The notes under the pieces are model-generated. The model saw only the letters and a list, made by a program, of their open reading frames with translations. It did no database searches and was not told the DNA's origin. The translations under genes and the position numbers were made by a program. Source: Pseudonocardia halophobica (GTDB lineage Bacteria; Actinomycetota; Actinomycetes; Mycobacteriales; Pseudonocardiaceae). From it: a DNA stretch of 64,000 nt. Below, one piece after another: positions 35,183-43,378 of this stretch. The DNA lies in NCBI RefSeq assembly GCF_027922425.1, contig NZ_BSFQ01000005.1, positions 62,001 through 126,000 on the forward strand. Reading direction: 5' to 3'. Every line of letters starts with the position of its first letter. Position 1 is the first letter of the stretch.

Positions 35183-35650
35183 ATGTCGCTGCTGCGTTGC
35201 ACCCCCCGCCACCCGGTCACCACCGCCCGCCGTGACCGCGCGATCCGCGAAGCCCTCTCGTTCGAGGGATTCGTCCTGCTCGCCACCGGTCGACGCCGCA
35301 GGCGGGGCCGGATCGCGCCCCTCTCCGCGGCGGAGCGCGCCGCGTTGGACGAGCTGCCCGGCCCGCTCGACGTCCTGGTCCTGGTCGACAGTCGGCCGTG
35401 GCTGGTCGCGGACCCGGTGCCGCACAGGCTCGCCGAGCTGGCGCGCCTCGCGGACCACACCGGCCGGGTCCGACTCCACGTCGTCCCGAGCACCCACGAC
35501 AACCGCGACCTCGAGCTCGCCTACGGCACGGGCGGCAGCGAGCCGGTCTACGTGGTCCTGGACGCGTACGGCGCCGCGCTGGGGGTGCTAGGACCCGGTC
35601 ACTCACCGGTGCTCGACGGTCTGTCCCGCCTCGTGCACCGTGGCTGCTGA
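35183..35650 (+). CDS. Thioredoxin-fold-like protein lacking CxxC
   Basis: A 155-residue protein of uncertain family. The second half (LDVLVLVDSRPWLVAD, RVRLHVVPSTHDNRDLELAY, EPVYVVLDAYGAALGVLGPG) follows the pattern of bacterial thioredoxin-like proteins with the consensus DWC...DenPdl...IP..v.ld..G. The redox CxxC is replaced by DSRPW, so it cannot be a disulfide reductase by the usual route. The N-terminus is Arg-rich. ATG start after GAGGTACACG; an in-frame start 153 bases upstream is unsupported. It lies just before the Rrf2 gene. Function unknown. Confidence 0.6.
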   Translation: MSLLRCTPRHPVTTARRDRAIREALSFEGFVLLATGRRRRRGRIAPLSAAERAALDELPGPLDVLVLVDSRPWLVADPVPHRLAELARLADHTGRVRLHVVPSTHDNRDLELAYGTGGSEPVYVVLDAYGAALGVLGPGHSPVLDGLSRLVHRGC

Positions 35651-35665
35651 GCTCTCCCACCTGAG

Positions 35666-35693
35666 CTGCCAGTACTCCGGCCGGACCTGGCAG
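35666..35693. promoter_or_regulatory. Inverted repeat upstream of the Rrf2 gene
   Basis: CTGCCAG and CTGGCAG, separated by 14 bases, end ten bases before the GTG of the Rrf2 gene. This could be an autoregulatory site. Confidence 0.35.
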
Positions 35694-35703
35694 GATCGAC
35701 CCG

Positions 35704-36159
35704 GTGCGGATCTCGACCAAGGCCGACTACGCGATCAGGGCGGTCCTCGTCCTCGCCGCCGCGGACGGCGACCCCATGAGCTGTGCCGAGCTGGCGCGAC
35801 GTCAGGACATGCCCGAGAAGTACCTCGAGGGCATTCTCAGTCAGGTCCGCCGCAGCGGCCTCATCCGGAGCCAGCGCGGGGCCGAGGGCGGCTACTGGCT
35901 CAGCCGCCCCGGCCGCACCATCTCGCTCGCCGACGTGATCCGTGCCGTCGACGGTCCGCTCGCCACCGTGCACGGCCTGCCCGCCCAGGAGGTGGGGTAT
36001 CAGGGGGAGGCCGCCCACCTCCCGCACGTCTGGGTCGCGCTGCGCTCGAGCATCCGACGGGTGCTGGAGACCGTCACCCTCGCCGACGTCGTCTCCGGCT
36101 CGCTGCCGAAGGAGATCGTCGAGCTCGCTTCCCTGCCGGGGGCCTGGGCCAGCCGGTGA
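35704..36159 (+). CDS. Rrf2-family transcriptional regulator without Fe-S cysteines
   Basis: A 151-residue winged-helix repressor. The typical start RISTKADYAIRAVLVLAA is followed by ELARRQDMPEKYLEGILSQVRRSGLI and the wing SQRGAEGGYWLSRP. The only Cys is at about residue 27, so the three-cysteine cluster of IscR/NsrR is absent and it cannot hold that Fe-S centre. Such forms include CymR, the cysteine-metabolism regulator. Standing behind an organosulfur importer and oxidation operon, it is a good candidate for sulfur control of that operon. GTG start. Confidence 0.88.
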   Translation: MRISTKADYAIRAVLVLAAADGDPMSCAELARRQDMPEKYLEGILSQVRRSGLIRSQRGAEGGYWLSRPGRTISLADVIRAVDGPLATVHGLPAQEVGYQGEAAHLPHVWVALRSSIRRVLETVTLADVVSGSLPKEIVELASLPGAWASR

Positions 36160-36286
36160 CGCCGGCGGCGCGGGTGTTCTGCGGATCGGTGCGGCCCGTG
36201 GAGCACGGTTCGGGCACGCCGGGACCGAAAGGGGTCACTCGCCCGTCGAGGGCGATCCCGTGATGAGGACGGCGACGGAGGCGCGA

Positions 36287-37882
36287 CTACGCGGGAGGTG
36301 CGGGGAGCCGGACGGACACCGTCGTGCCCACACCGACCGTGCTCGACACGTCGAGCGTGCCGTGCATGGCCTCGGCGAGGCCGCGAGCCAGCGGCAGACC
36401 GAGCCCGACGCCCTCTTCGGAGTCTGCGCCCAGCCTGTCGAACGGGGTGAAGAGTCTCCCGAGGTGCTCGTCCGCGATCCCGGGGCCGGTATCCGTGACG
36501 GTGATCAGCACTCCGTCCGTGACGCGCTGCCAAGCGACCTCGACCTCACCCCCGGACTCGTTGTAGCGGATGCCGTTGACGGTGAGGTTGAGCAGCACCT
36601 GCCGCACCCGTCGGGGGTCGGCGCGCACCGTCACGGGGCCACCGACGCGTCGGACCACCACGCGATGACCGGCCGCCAAGGACTCCGCCATGGCGAACAC
36701 CTCGTCCACCAACGGGTCGAGGTCGACGTCGTGCAGGTGCAGCGGCAGCGCCCCGGCCTCGATCCGGGCCACGTCCAGGACGTCGTCGACGATCGAGAGG
36801 ATGTGGGCGCCCGCCGAGGAGATGTGCCCGAGGGCGACGTCCCTCCGCGTCGGGGACAGGTCGAGTGTGCCGAGCACCTCGATGAACCCCTCGACGGCCT
36901 GCAACGGAGTGCGCAGCTCGTGCCCGAGCGCGGTCAGGAAGTCGGTCTTGGCCCGGTTGGCCGCCTCGGCGGCTCGCTGGGCGACCTCGGCCTCCCGCCG
37001 CCTCCGGCGCTCGCTCTCCGCGGCTCGTCGACCGGTGATGTCCAGGACGTTGACCGACAGGTGCAGGGGCCGCCCACCCGGCCCGCGGACGGGCGAAACG
37101 ACGATGGCCACCTCCAGCGGGCGCCCGTCCGGCGTCCGTGCGGTCGCCTCGTACTGGTCGCCTGGAGTGCGCCGGTGGAACAGGTCCTCCAGCCGGACGC
37201 CGAGCAGCTCGTACTCCGTCTGGCCGAGCAGGTCCAGGAGGGCCCGGTTCATCCTGGTCAACGCGCCGTCCAGCGTCGCCAGTGCCATACCCGTCGCGTT
37301 GTCCTCGAAGGCTCGGCGGAAGCGTTCCTCGCTCTCGGTGAGCGCTCCGAACAGCCTGTCGTGGTCGATCGCGACGGACGCGAGATGGGTCACCCGCTCG
37401 ACGAGGCGTTCCTCCCGCGGATCGGGCCGGTGCGGCTCGTCGTGGTAGACGGCGAAGGTCCCCGTGACCCCCGAACGGCCGCGGATCGGGGTCGACCAGC
37501 ATGCCCGCAGACCGTGCGTCGCGGCCAGCGGACGGAAGGACGCCCATCGGGTGTCGGTGGTGATGTCCTCTGCCACCACGACGCGGCCGAGGTAGGCCGC
37601 CGTGCCGCAGGATCCGGCCGAGCTCCCGATCGACATGCCGTCTATCGCCGCGGAGTAGTCCGCGGGCAGCGAGGGGGCGGCGCCGTGGCGCAGGGTGGCC
37701 GAGTCCGGGTCCAGGAGCAGGACGGAGCAGCGGCAACCGGGCAGCAGCTCCTCGAGGGTGGCGGTGATGCCGGTCAGCACCTCGCCCAGGTCGGTGCCGA
37801 TCGCGATCTGCTCCAGGATCCGCGTCTGCTTCCGCAGTAGTGCCACGGAGTCCTCGTGGTCGAGCCCGGTGTCGACGGTCAC
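36287..37882 (-). CDS. Soluble GAF-PAS sensor histidine kinase
   Basis: A 531-residue sensor kinase without membrane segments. Order: GAF domain (about 25-165), PAS domain (about 185-295), short coiled coil rich in Arg and Glu, HisKA with phospho-acceptor His321 in ALGHELRTPLQ, and a C-terminal ATPase domain with N box NLTVNGIRYNESGG, G1 DTGPGIADEH and G2 GVGLGLPLARGL. The GTG start overlaps the response regulator stop (GTGA), so the pair is translationally coupled. A cytosolic signal, such as a metabolite or redox state, is expected. Its targets are unknown, but the pair is divergent from an aldehyde dehydrogenase. Confidence 0.92.
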   Translation of the reverse strand: MTVDTGLDHEDSVALLRKQTRILEQIAIGTDLGEVLTGITATLEELLPGCRCSVLLLDPDSATLRHGAAPSLPADYSAAIDGMSIGSSAGSCGTAAYLGRVVVAEDITTDTRWASFRPLAATHGLRACWSTPIRGRSGVTGTFAVYHDEPHRPDPREERLVERVTHLASVAIDHDRLFGALTESEERFRRAFEDNATGMALATLDGALTRMNRALLDLLGQTEYELLGVRLEDLFHRRTPGDQYEATARTPDGRPLEVAIVVSPVRGPGGRPLHLSVNVLDITGRRAAESERRRRREAEVAQRAAEAANRAKTDFLTALGHELRTPLQAVEGFIEVLGTLDLSPTRRDVALGHISSAGAHILSIVDDVLDVARIEAGALPLHLHDVDLDPLVDEVFAMAESLAAGHRVVVRRVGGPVTVRADPRRVRQVLLNLTVNGIRYNESGGEVEVAWQRVTDGVLITVTDTGPGIADEHLGRLFTPFDRLGADSEEGVGLGLPLARGLAEAMHGTLDVSSTVGVGTTVSVRLPAPPA

Positions 37883-38586
37883 GGCTCGAGCCGGTAGCCG
37901 ACGCCGCGGACGGTCACGACCATGCCGGATCCCAGCTTCTGCCGCAGGCGGTGGACGTGCTCGGTGACGGTCGCTTCGCTCTGCCAGCCCGTCGAGCTGT
38001 CCCACACGTGCTCCAGGAGCTGGGCGCGGGTGAACACCTGCCGGGGGTGGGCGGCCAGGTAGGCGAGCAGGTCGAACTCGCGGGCGGTCAGGTCGACCGT
38101 AACCCCCTCGACGGCCACCGTGCGGGCCGCGACGTCGATGCGCAGAGCTCCGGCGGGCTCCGAGGAGGCCGGGGGCCGGACTCCGCCGCCGGAACGCCGC
38201 AGGACGGAACGCACTCTGGCGCCGAGCTCGCCCGGGGAGAAGGGCTTGACCAGGTAGTCGTCGGCACCGAGATCGAGCCCGGTGATCCGGTGGCCCTCGC
38301 CGCTGCGGCCTGAGAGCACGATGACGGGGAGATGGCCGTCGGTGCGCACCTGTTGCAGGACCTCGAGCCCGCCGACACCCGGCAGGGACAGGTCGAGCAC
38401 CACGAGGTCGGGTCGGTCCTTCTCGATGACGTCCAGCGCGGTCTGTCCGTCCGCGGCCTCCCGGACGACGAAGCCCTCCGCCTCCAGCTGCCACGAGACC
38501 ACGGTGCGCACCCGGGCGTCGTCGTCGACGACGAGGACCGTGCCCCGACGCGTCTGCAGGGCAGGCGGGGCAGGCGACGTCGACAT
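37879..38586 (-). CDS. OmpR/PhoB-type response regulator
   Basis: A 235-residue regulator. The receiver domain (about 16-128) has the acidic pair in VVDDDARV, phospho-acceptor Asp65 in VVLDLSLPG and Lys114 in YLVKPFSPGEL. A linker leads to a winged-helix DNA-binding domain (about 145-232) with VDLTAREFDLLAYLAAHP and VTEHVHRLRQKLG. The ATG at 38586 lies behind GGAAGG. It is cognate to the overlapping kinase gene and may control the divergent aldehyde dehydrogenase gene. Confidence 0.92.
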   Translation of the reverse strand: MSTSPAPPALQTRRGTVLVVDDDARVRTVVSWQLEAEGFVVREAADGQTALDVIEKDRPDLVVLDLSLPGVGGLEVLQQVRTDGHLPVIVLSGRSGEGHRITGLDLGADDYLVKPFSPGELGARVRSVLRRSGGGVRPPASSEPAGALRIDVAARTVAVEGVTVDLTAREFDLLAYLAAHPRQVFTRAQLLEHVWDSSTGWQSEATVTEHVHRLRQKLGSGMVVTVRGVGYRLEP

Positions 38587-38903
38587 CGAAGGACCTTCCG
38601 ATCTCGCGCCACGGCTGTGCGGCGCCTCGCTGGGTGGGGCCGTGGTGGGCCCGCGGAGCACCGCAAAGAACCACCGGTTCGTTCAGTGTCCGGGAGTCAC
38701 CGCGCCGAGGCAAGAGGGGGGTGAGCCGGCCCGACGACGGCTTCGCCCGGCACGCCGTAATACGTACACTGAATGCACGCGGCAGGCCGAGCGTGCTCGC
38801 CCCGGTCGGGCGGGGTCCGCAGCGCCGGGTCCGACAGCGTCTCACCACCAGGCGGGCAGGCCACCGCAACCCCTTGCGACACGCGAGACCAGAGGAGCAC
38901 TCG
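38587..38903. promoter_or_regulatory. Divergent intergenic region with SAGKNNMCTS box (site 11)
   Basis: ACGTACACTG at 38762-38771, containing TACACT, lies between the reverse two-component operon and the forward aldehyde dehydrogenase, about 130 bases before the latter. No gene is visible in the 317 bases. Confidence 0.42.
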
Positions 38904-40379
38904 ATGACGAGCCTTGTCGACCGGCACGCGGCGCGCGCCGCCGAACTGTTGCCGGAGCCGGCGCTGTTGATCGGAGACGACCGGATCACCAAGACGTCGA
39001 GCGGGTTCCTCGAGCGGACCGACCCGTCCACCGGGCTCGTGCTCGCCGAGTTCCCGGTCGCGGGCCGCGACGAGGTCGACCGGGCGGTGGCCACCGCCAA
39101 GGCCGCCTTCAGGAGCTGGCGGCGGGTGCCCGCGGACCGCCGGCGCCGGATCCTCTCGGACTGCGCACGGGCGATCCTCGCCCACGAGGAGGAGCTCGGA
39201 GCCATCTCGGCGCTGGAGATCGGCACGCCGGTGAGTGGCAACTTCCTCGGCACCGCGGCCGACCAGTTCGACTACTACGCGGGCTGGGCCGACAAGTTCG
39301 AGGGCGAGCTGATCAGCGCGTACCCGACGCGGGCGTTCAACTACGTCAAGTACGAGCCCTACGGCGTGATCGGTGCACTGATCACGTGGAACGGCCCGCT
39401 GGTCAACATGTCGATGAAGGTCGCTCCCGCCCTCGCGGCAGGGAACACGGTGGTCCTGCGCACTCCTGAGCAGGCGCCGTTCGGCCCGCAGCGCCTCGGC
39501 GAGATCCTGCTCGAGGCGGGGCTTCCCGCGGGCGTGCTCAACATCGTGGCGGGCGGTCCGGAGACCTCGGAGGCGATCATCCGGCACCCCGACGTGCGCA
39601 AGGTGAGCTTCACCGGCGGACCCGAGATCGCCAAGAAGATCATGACGACCGCGGCCGAGACCCTGACCCCGCTGTGCCTGGAGCTCGGGGGCAAGTCGGC
39701 CAACCTCGTGTTCGCCGACGCCGACCTGGACCGGGCAGCGGAGCACGCGGCACGGTTCTCCGTGCTGACCCTCGCGGGCCAGGGCTGTGTCCTGCCCACC
39801 CGCCTCCTGGTGCAGGACACCGTCTACGACGAGATGGTCGAGCGTGTCAAGGCCGTCGCCGAGAGCCCGACGATCGGGGACCCGCTCGACCCGGCCACCA
39901 CTCTCGGACCGGTCATCAGCCAGGCCGCGGTCGACCGGATCCTCGGCTTCGTCGCCGGTGCCCGGTCCGAGGCGCGGGTGGTGACCGGTGGCGAACGGCT
40001 CTCCGGTGAGTGGGCGGAGGGCTTCTTCCTCACGCCCACGGTGGTCGCCGACGTCGAGCACACCAGCACCCTGGCCCAGCAGGAGGTGTTCGGGCCGGTC
40101 CTGGCCATCATGCCGTTCCACACCGAGGAGGAAGCGGTCGCCAAGGCGAACGACACGGCGTACGGCCTGGGCGGCTACCTGCACACCTCGGACCTGGCCC
40201 GCGCGCATCGCGTCGCGGACGAGCTCGAGGCCGGGGTCATCGGGGTCAACGGTTTCCCGTCGATCACGGGGGCGACCCCGTTCGGTGGCACCAAGATCAG
40301 CGGCTTCGGCCGCGAGGGCGGCCGGGCGGGGATCGAGGAGTTCGTCCACCACAAGAACGTCTGGATCCCGCTGGACTGA
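38904..40379 (+). CDS. Aldehyde dehydrogenase (NAD(P)+)
   Basis: A 491-residue enzyme of the ALDH superfamily. Catalytic residues are in place: Asn163 in TWNGPLV, general base Glu260 in CLELGGKS, and nucleophile Cys295 in GQGCVLP. A second conserved region is EVFGPVLAIMPF, with the C-terminal GGTKISGFGREGG. It oxidises an aldehyde to the acid, which one of the nearby CoA ligases could then activate. AGAGGAG precedes the ATG. Usual family length; no leader peptide. Confidence 0.94.
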   Translation: MTSLVDRHAARAAELLPEPALLIGDDRITKTSSGFLERTDPSTGLVLAEFPVAGRDEVDRAVATAKAAFRSWRRVPADRRRRILSDCARAILAHEEELGAISALEIGTPVSGNFLGTAADQFDYYAGWADKFEGELISAYPTRAFNYVKYEPYGVIGALITWNGPLVNMSMKVAPALAAGNTVVLRTPEQAPFGPQRLGEILLEAGLPAGVLNIVAGGPETSEAIIRHPDVRKVSFTGGPEIAKKIMTTAAETLTPLCLELGGKSANLVFADADLDRAAEHAARFSVLTLAGQGCVLPTRLLVQDTVYDEMVERVKAVAESPTIGDPLDPATTLGPVISQAAVDRILGFVAGARSEARVVTGGERLSGEWAEGFFLTPTVVADVEHTSTLAQQEVFGPVLAIMPFHTEEEAVAKANDTAYGLGGYLHTSDLARAHRVADELEAGVIGVNGFPSITGATPFGGTKISGFGREGGRAGIEEFVHHKNVWIPLD

Positions 40380-40385
40380 TCAGAG

Positions 40386-40414
40386 GTCTGCCCGTCCCTG
40401 CCGGGCGGGCGGAC
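40386..40414. terminator. Hairpin between convergent genes
   Basis: GTCTGCCCG and CGGGCGGAC pair with one mismatch across 11 bases, just after the aldehyde dehydrogenase stop. Confidence 0.5.
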
Positions 40415-40486
40415 CCGGTTCGCCGTGGACTCGGCCACGGTCGCGAGCCCCGGGTGAACCAGGCCGGTCCGGCGCTGCGGCCCGCG

Positions 40487-40522
40487 TGATGCGGGGCGGA
40501 TGATGCCGGGCGGGTGATGCGG
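40487..40522. repeat. 14-bp tandem repeat, about 2.6 copies
   Basis: Units TGATGCGGGGCGGA, TGATGCCGGGCGGG and a partial TGATGCGG follow each other between the convergent aldehyde dehydrogenase and acyl-CoA dehydrogenase genes. It is probably replication slippage. Confidence 0.6.
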
Positions 40523-40548
40523 ACCGCAGCCGAGCCCGAGTGCTACGC

Positions 40549-41682
40549 TTAGGCCGGGCTCAGACCCAGGAGGTCCCGCACGACGCGGCGGTGGTCGCGG
40601 GGCGCGCCGAAGAGCTTCTGGGAGCCTTTCGCCCGTCGCAGGAACACGTGGATGTCGTGCTCCCAGGTCATCCCCGTGCCGCCGTGGAGCTGCAGCGCTG
40701 CCCCCGCGACCTCGACCAGGGCGTCGGAGCACCAGGCCCCCGCGATGGAGCCGAGCCGCACCGCCTCCGCCGGGGCCTCGTCGTCGCCACCGGCGAGGGC
40801 CTGGTCGGCTGCGTTCCGGGCCGCCCAGGACGCGGCGGCCGAGGCCTCCCGCGAGATCGACATGTTCACGCAGCGGTGCTTGAGCACCTGGAACGATCCG
40901 AGGGCGCGGCCGAACTGGTACCGGTTGCGCAGGTGCTCGATCACGATCTCGAGCAGCTGCGTGGTCGCCCCGACCTGCTCGGCGCTCAGCGCGGTCGCCG
41001 CCAGCGCGGCGAGCAGCCGCAGGGCCGCCGAACTCGTCGACGGGGCGAGGACGAGCTCGGCCGGCGTCTGGGCGAACCGGTGGGTCGACATGGGCCGCGT
41101 CAGGTCCAGGGTGGCCAGCGGGGCACGGTCGTGGCCCGCGGCATCGGACCGAACCGCCCAGACCCCGGTCCCGGCCGCGCTGTCGGCCACGACGTAGACC
41201 AGGTCCGCCACCAGGCCCTGCGGCACGCCGAAGAGCGTGCCGTCGAGCGTCCACCCCGACGGTCCCTCGGCGGCGCGCACGCTCGGTGCGCTGCCGGCGG
41301 CGGTGAGCCCGCCGACGGTGGCGATCACCTGCTCCTCCACGAGCAGGGACCACTGCGCCTTCACATCCTGGTCAGCGAGGCCGAGCAGCAGCGGGGCGAT
41401 GACGGCGGACTCCAGGAACGGGCCGTTGTAACACGCCCGGCCGGTCTCCTCGAGGATCACCGCCGCGTCGGACAGGGTCAGACCCAGCCCGCCGTGCTCC
41501 TCGGGCACGAGCACGGCGGTCACCCCGAGCTCCTCGCTCAGCTGCCGCCAGACGGCGGCGTCGAACCCGGCCCCGGGACCGCCCTCGGCCTGACGGGCGG
41601 CCTCGATCGGCTGGGCGCGGGCCAGCAGCTTGCGCACCGTGCTCCGGATCTCGCGCTGCTCGTCGGTCTCGGCACTCGACAT
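40549..41682 (-). CDS. Acyl-CoA dehydrogenase, small/FadE-type subunit
   Basis: A 377-residue acyl-CoA dehydrogenase-like protein. It has EELGVTAVLVPEEHGGLGL and ends with QLHGGTGMTWEHDIHVFLRRA, the form seen in the shorter partner of actinobacterial heterotetrameric dehydrogenases (FadE27/ChsE2 type), not the GTSEVQRN form of the longer partner. It may therefore need another FadE protein, such as that at 45519, for activity. It starts three bases after the ligase stop, so both are co-transcribed and probably translationally coupled. Confidence 0.9.
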   Translation of the reverse strand: MSSAETDEQREIRSTVRKLLARAQPIEAARQAEGGPGAGFDAAVWRQLSEELGVTAVLVPEEHGGLGLTLSDAAVILEETGRACYNGPFLESAVIAPLLLGLADQDVKAQWSLLVEEQVIATVGGLTAAGSAPSVRAAEGPSGWTLDGTLFGVPQGLVADLVYVVADSAAGTGVWAVRSDAAGHDRAPLATLDLTRPMSTHRFAQTPAELVLAPSTSSAALRLLAALAATALSAEQVGATTQLLEIVIEHLRNRYQFGRALGSFQVLKHRCVNMSISREASAAASWAARNAADQALAGGDDEAPAEAVRLGSIAGAWCSDALVEVAGAALQLHGGTGMTWEHDIHVFLRRAKGSQKLFGAPRDHRRVVRDLLGLSPA

Positions 41683-41685
41683 CGC

Positions 41686-43245
41686 TTACTCACTCCTCTG
41701 CAGGGCAACGGCGGGACCGGGCGTGGACAGCCGCTCGGCGAGCAGTGCCCGGACCGCCTGCCCGTCCGGTTTCAACGCGACCGTGCGCGGCAGCGTGTCG
41801 ACGACCTCGATGACCCGCGGCACCTTGTAGGCCTCCACCCGCTCGCGCAGCCATCCCGCGAGCTCGGCCTCCTCCGGCGGCTCGGCGCCGGGACTGGGCT
41901 CGACGGCGGCGACCGGGACCTGGCCCAGACGCGGGTCGGGCAGCCCGACGACGACGGCGTCCGCGATCGCCGGGTGCGAGCGCAGGAGCGCGGCGAGCTC
42001 ACCGGGATCGATCTTGAAGCCGCCTCGGTTGATGGCTCCGTCCGCGCGGCCGACGATCCAGAGGAACCCGTCCTCGTCGTACCGGGCGAGATCGCTGGTC
42101 CGGATCCAGTCGGCGGCGTCGCCCGCACCGACCGCCTGGGCCGTGCGGACCTCCAGGAGCCCGACCGAGCCCACGGGGAGCTCGGCCTCCGTGGCCTGAT
42201 CGATCACCCTGACCTCGACACCGGGGTGCAGTCGACCCACCGCGCCCTTCTTGATCTTCGACAGGCGCTTGTGGTCCTTCAGGGTCCAGCTCGCGAGGCC
42301 CTGCATCTCGGTGGCGCCGTAGGCCTGCAACACCGCCACGTCGAACCGGTTCTCGAACTCCTCGGCGAGCGCCGGGTCCAGCGGCGCGGAGCCGGCGCGC
42401 GCGGCGCGCAGCGAGGCGAGCCACGACGGGTCGATGTCGGCGTCGAGGATCATCCGCAGTGCCGCCGGGGGGACACCCGTCGTGACCACCTGGTGGTCTC
42501 GCACGGCCTTCGACCACGCGATCGGTTCGAACCGCTCCAGCAGGGCCAGTCGCCTGCCCGCCGCCACCGTCACGCAGATCGACTGGATGGCGCTGGAATG
42601 GGCCAGCGGCAGCATCTGGATGGTGACGCCGGTGCGCAGGGCCACCGCGTCACCGCTGCCCTTCTTGTTGTGATGCCGGTCCACCGCCTCGATCGAGGCG
42701 GACAGCGCACTGCGCGTGATCTCGATCCGCTTGGGGGTGCCGGTGGTGCCACTCGTCTTGAGACTGACCGCACACCCCGGCGCGGTCTCGGTACCGGCGA
42801 GGTCTCGTCCGGGCTCTGCAGCCGCGAGCACGGTGGCGCTCGCCGCAGGCCCGCGCTCCAGGCGGACGGCGGCGGCGCCGATGCCGCGCGCGGCGTCCAG
42901 GACGCCGGGACGGTCCCAGTCCGTCTGCACCGCCGCGATGACCGCGGGCCTGAGCTCGGTGATCTCCGCGGAGAGCGCGGCGTCGGGCTGCATGTTGTTG
43001 AGCAGCAGGAGCGGCCGGGCCTCCGACAACGCCCACAACAGCGTCGCGACCGTCGCCGTGTCGTTACGCGAGACGAGCGCGAGGTAGCCGTCCTGCGGAA
43101 GGTCGCGCAGGGACGACATCACCGCGGAGAGGTTGTCACCGAGCCGGGTCAGATCGCCCCAGGTGTCCCAACGCCCGTCCTGCGATATCGCGTGGGCGTT
43201 CGGATCGAGGCGGAGGACGCTTGCGACACGGGTGCTGAGGTCCAC
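41686..43245 (-). CDS. AMP-dependent acyl-CoA synthetase/ligase
   Basis: A 519-residue ANL ligase with a somewhat unusual P-loop SLKTSGTTGTPKRIEI near residue 160, AYGATEMQ near residue 290, the hinge region DLARYDEDGFLWIVGRADG and the C-terminal EVVDTLPRTVALKPDG. The last stretch has Leu-Lys-Pro in place of the usual Thr-Gly-Lys, though a Lys is kept. GTG start. It activates an acid as CoA ester for the coupled dehydrogenase downstream. Confidence 0.9.
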   Translation of the reverse strand: MDLSTRVASVLRLDPNAHAISQDGRWDTWGDLTRLGDNLSAVMSSLRDLPQDGYLALVSRNDTATVATLLWALSEARPLLLLNNMQPDAALSAEITELRPAVIAAVQTDWDRPGVLDAARGIGAAAVRLERGPAASATVLAAAEPGRDLAGTETAPGCAVSLKTSGTTGTPKRIEITRSALSASIEAVDRHHNKKGSGDAVALRTGVTIQMLPLAHSSAIQSICVTVAAGRRLALLERFEPIAWSKAVRDHQVVTTGVPPAALRMILDADIDPSWLASLRAARAGSAPLDPALAEEFENRFDVAVLQAYGATEMQGLASWTLKDHKRLSKIKKGAVGRLHPGVEVRVIDQATEAELPVGSVGLLEVRTAQAVGAGDAADWIRTSDLARYDEDGFLWIVGRADGAINRGGFKIDPGELAALLRSHPAIADAVVVGLPDPRLGQVPVAAVEPSPGAEPPEEAELAGWLRERVEAYKVPRVIEVVDTLPRTVALKPDGQAVRALLAERLSTPGPAVALQRSE

Positions 43246-43288
43246 GGCTGTCCTGACTGACGAGAAGGGAAGAGGGCCGAACTACCTA

Positions 43289-43298
43289 GAGTACACTC
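43289..43298 (-). promoter_or_regulatory. Perfectly symmetrical SAGKNNMCTS box (site 12)
   Basis: GAGTACACTC, extended to AGAGT-AC-ACTCT, is the most symmetrical copy. It lies 43 bases before the ligase GTG and reads TGTACT in the direction of that gene. Confidence 0.55.
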
Positions 43299-43378
43299 TT
43301 TGATGTGTGATCGGGTGGTCGGAACGTACACATCCGGACGCCGGGCCCACGCCTGAACGGCGACCGGAGGAGTTGTCG

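Noticed and set aside
37883..39253. N-terminal extension of the histidine kinase reading through the response regulator and beyond
   Set aside because: The GTG at 37882 overlaps the response regulator stop, and the upstream in-frame stretch is the shadow of that gene with no domain.
40540..43260. About 900-codon forward frame opposite the acyl-CoA dehydrogenase and ligase genes
   Set aside because: Both reverse-strand genes have full family signatures; the forward frame is a low-information shadow.
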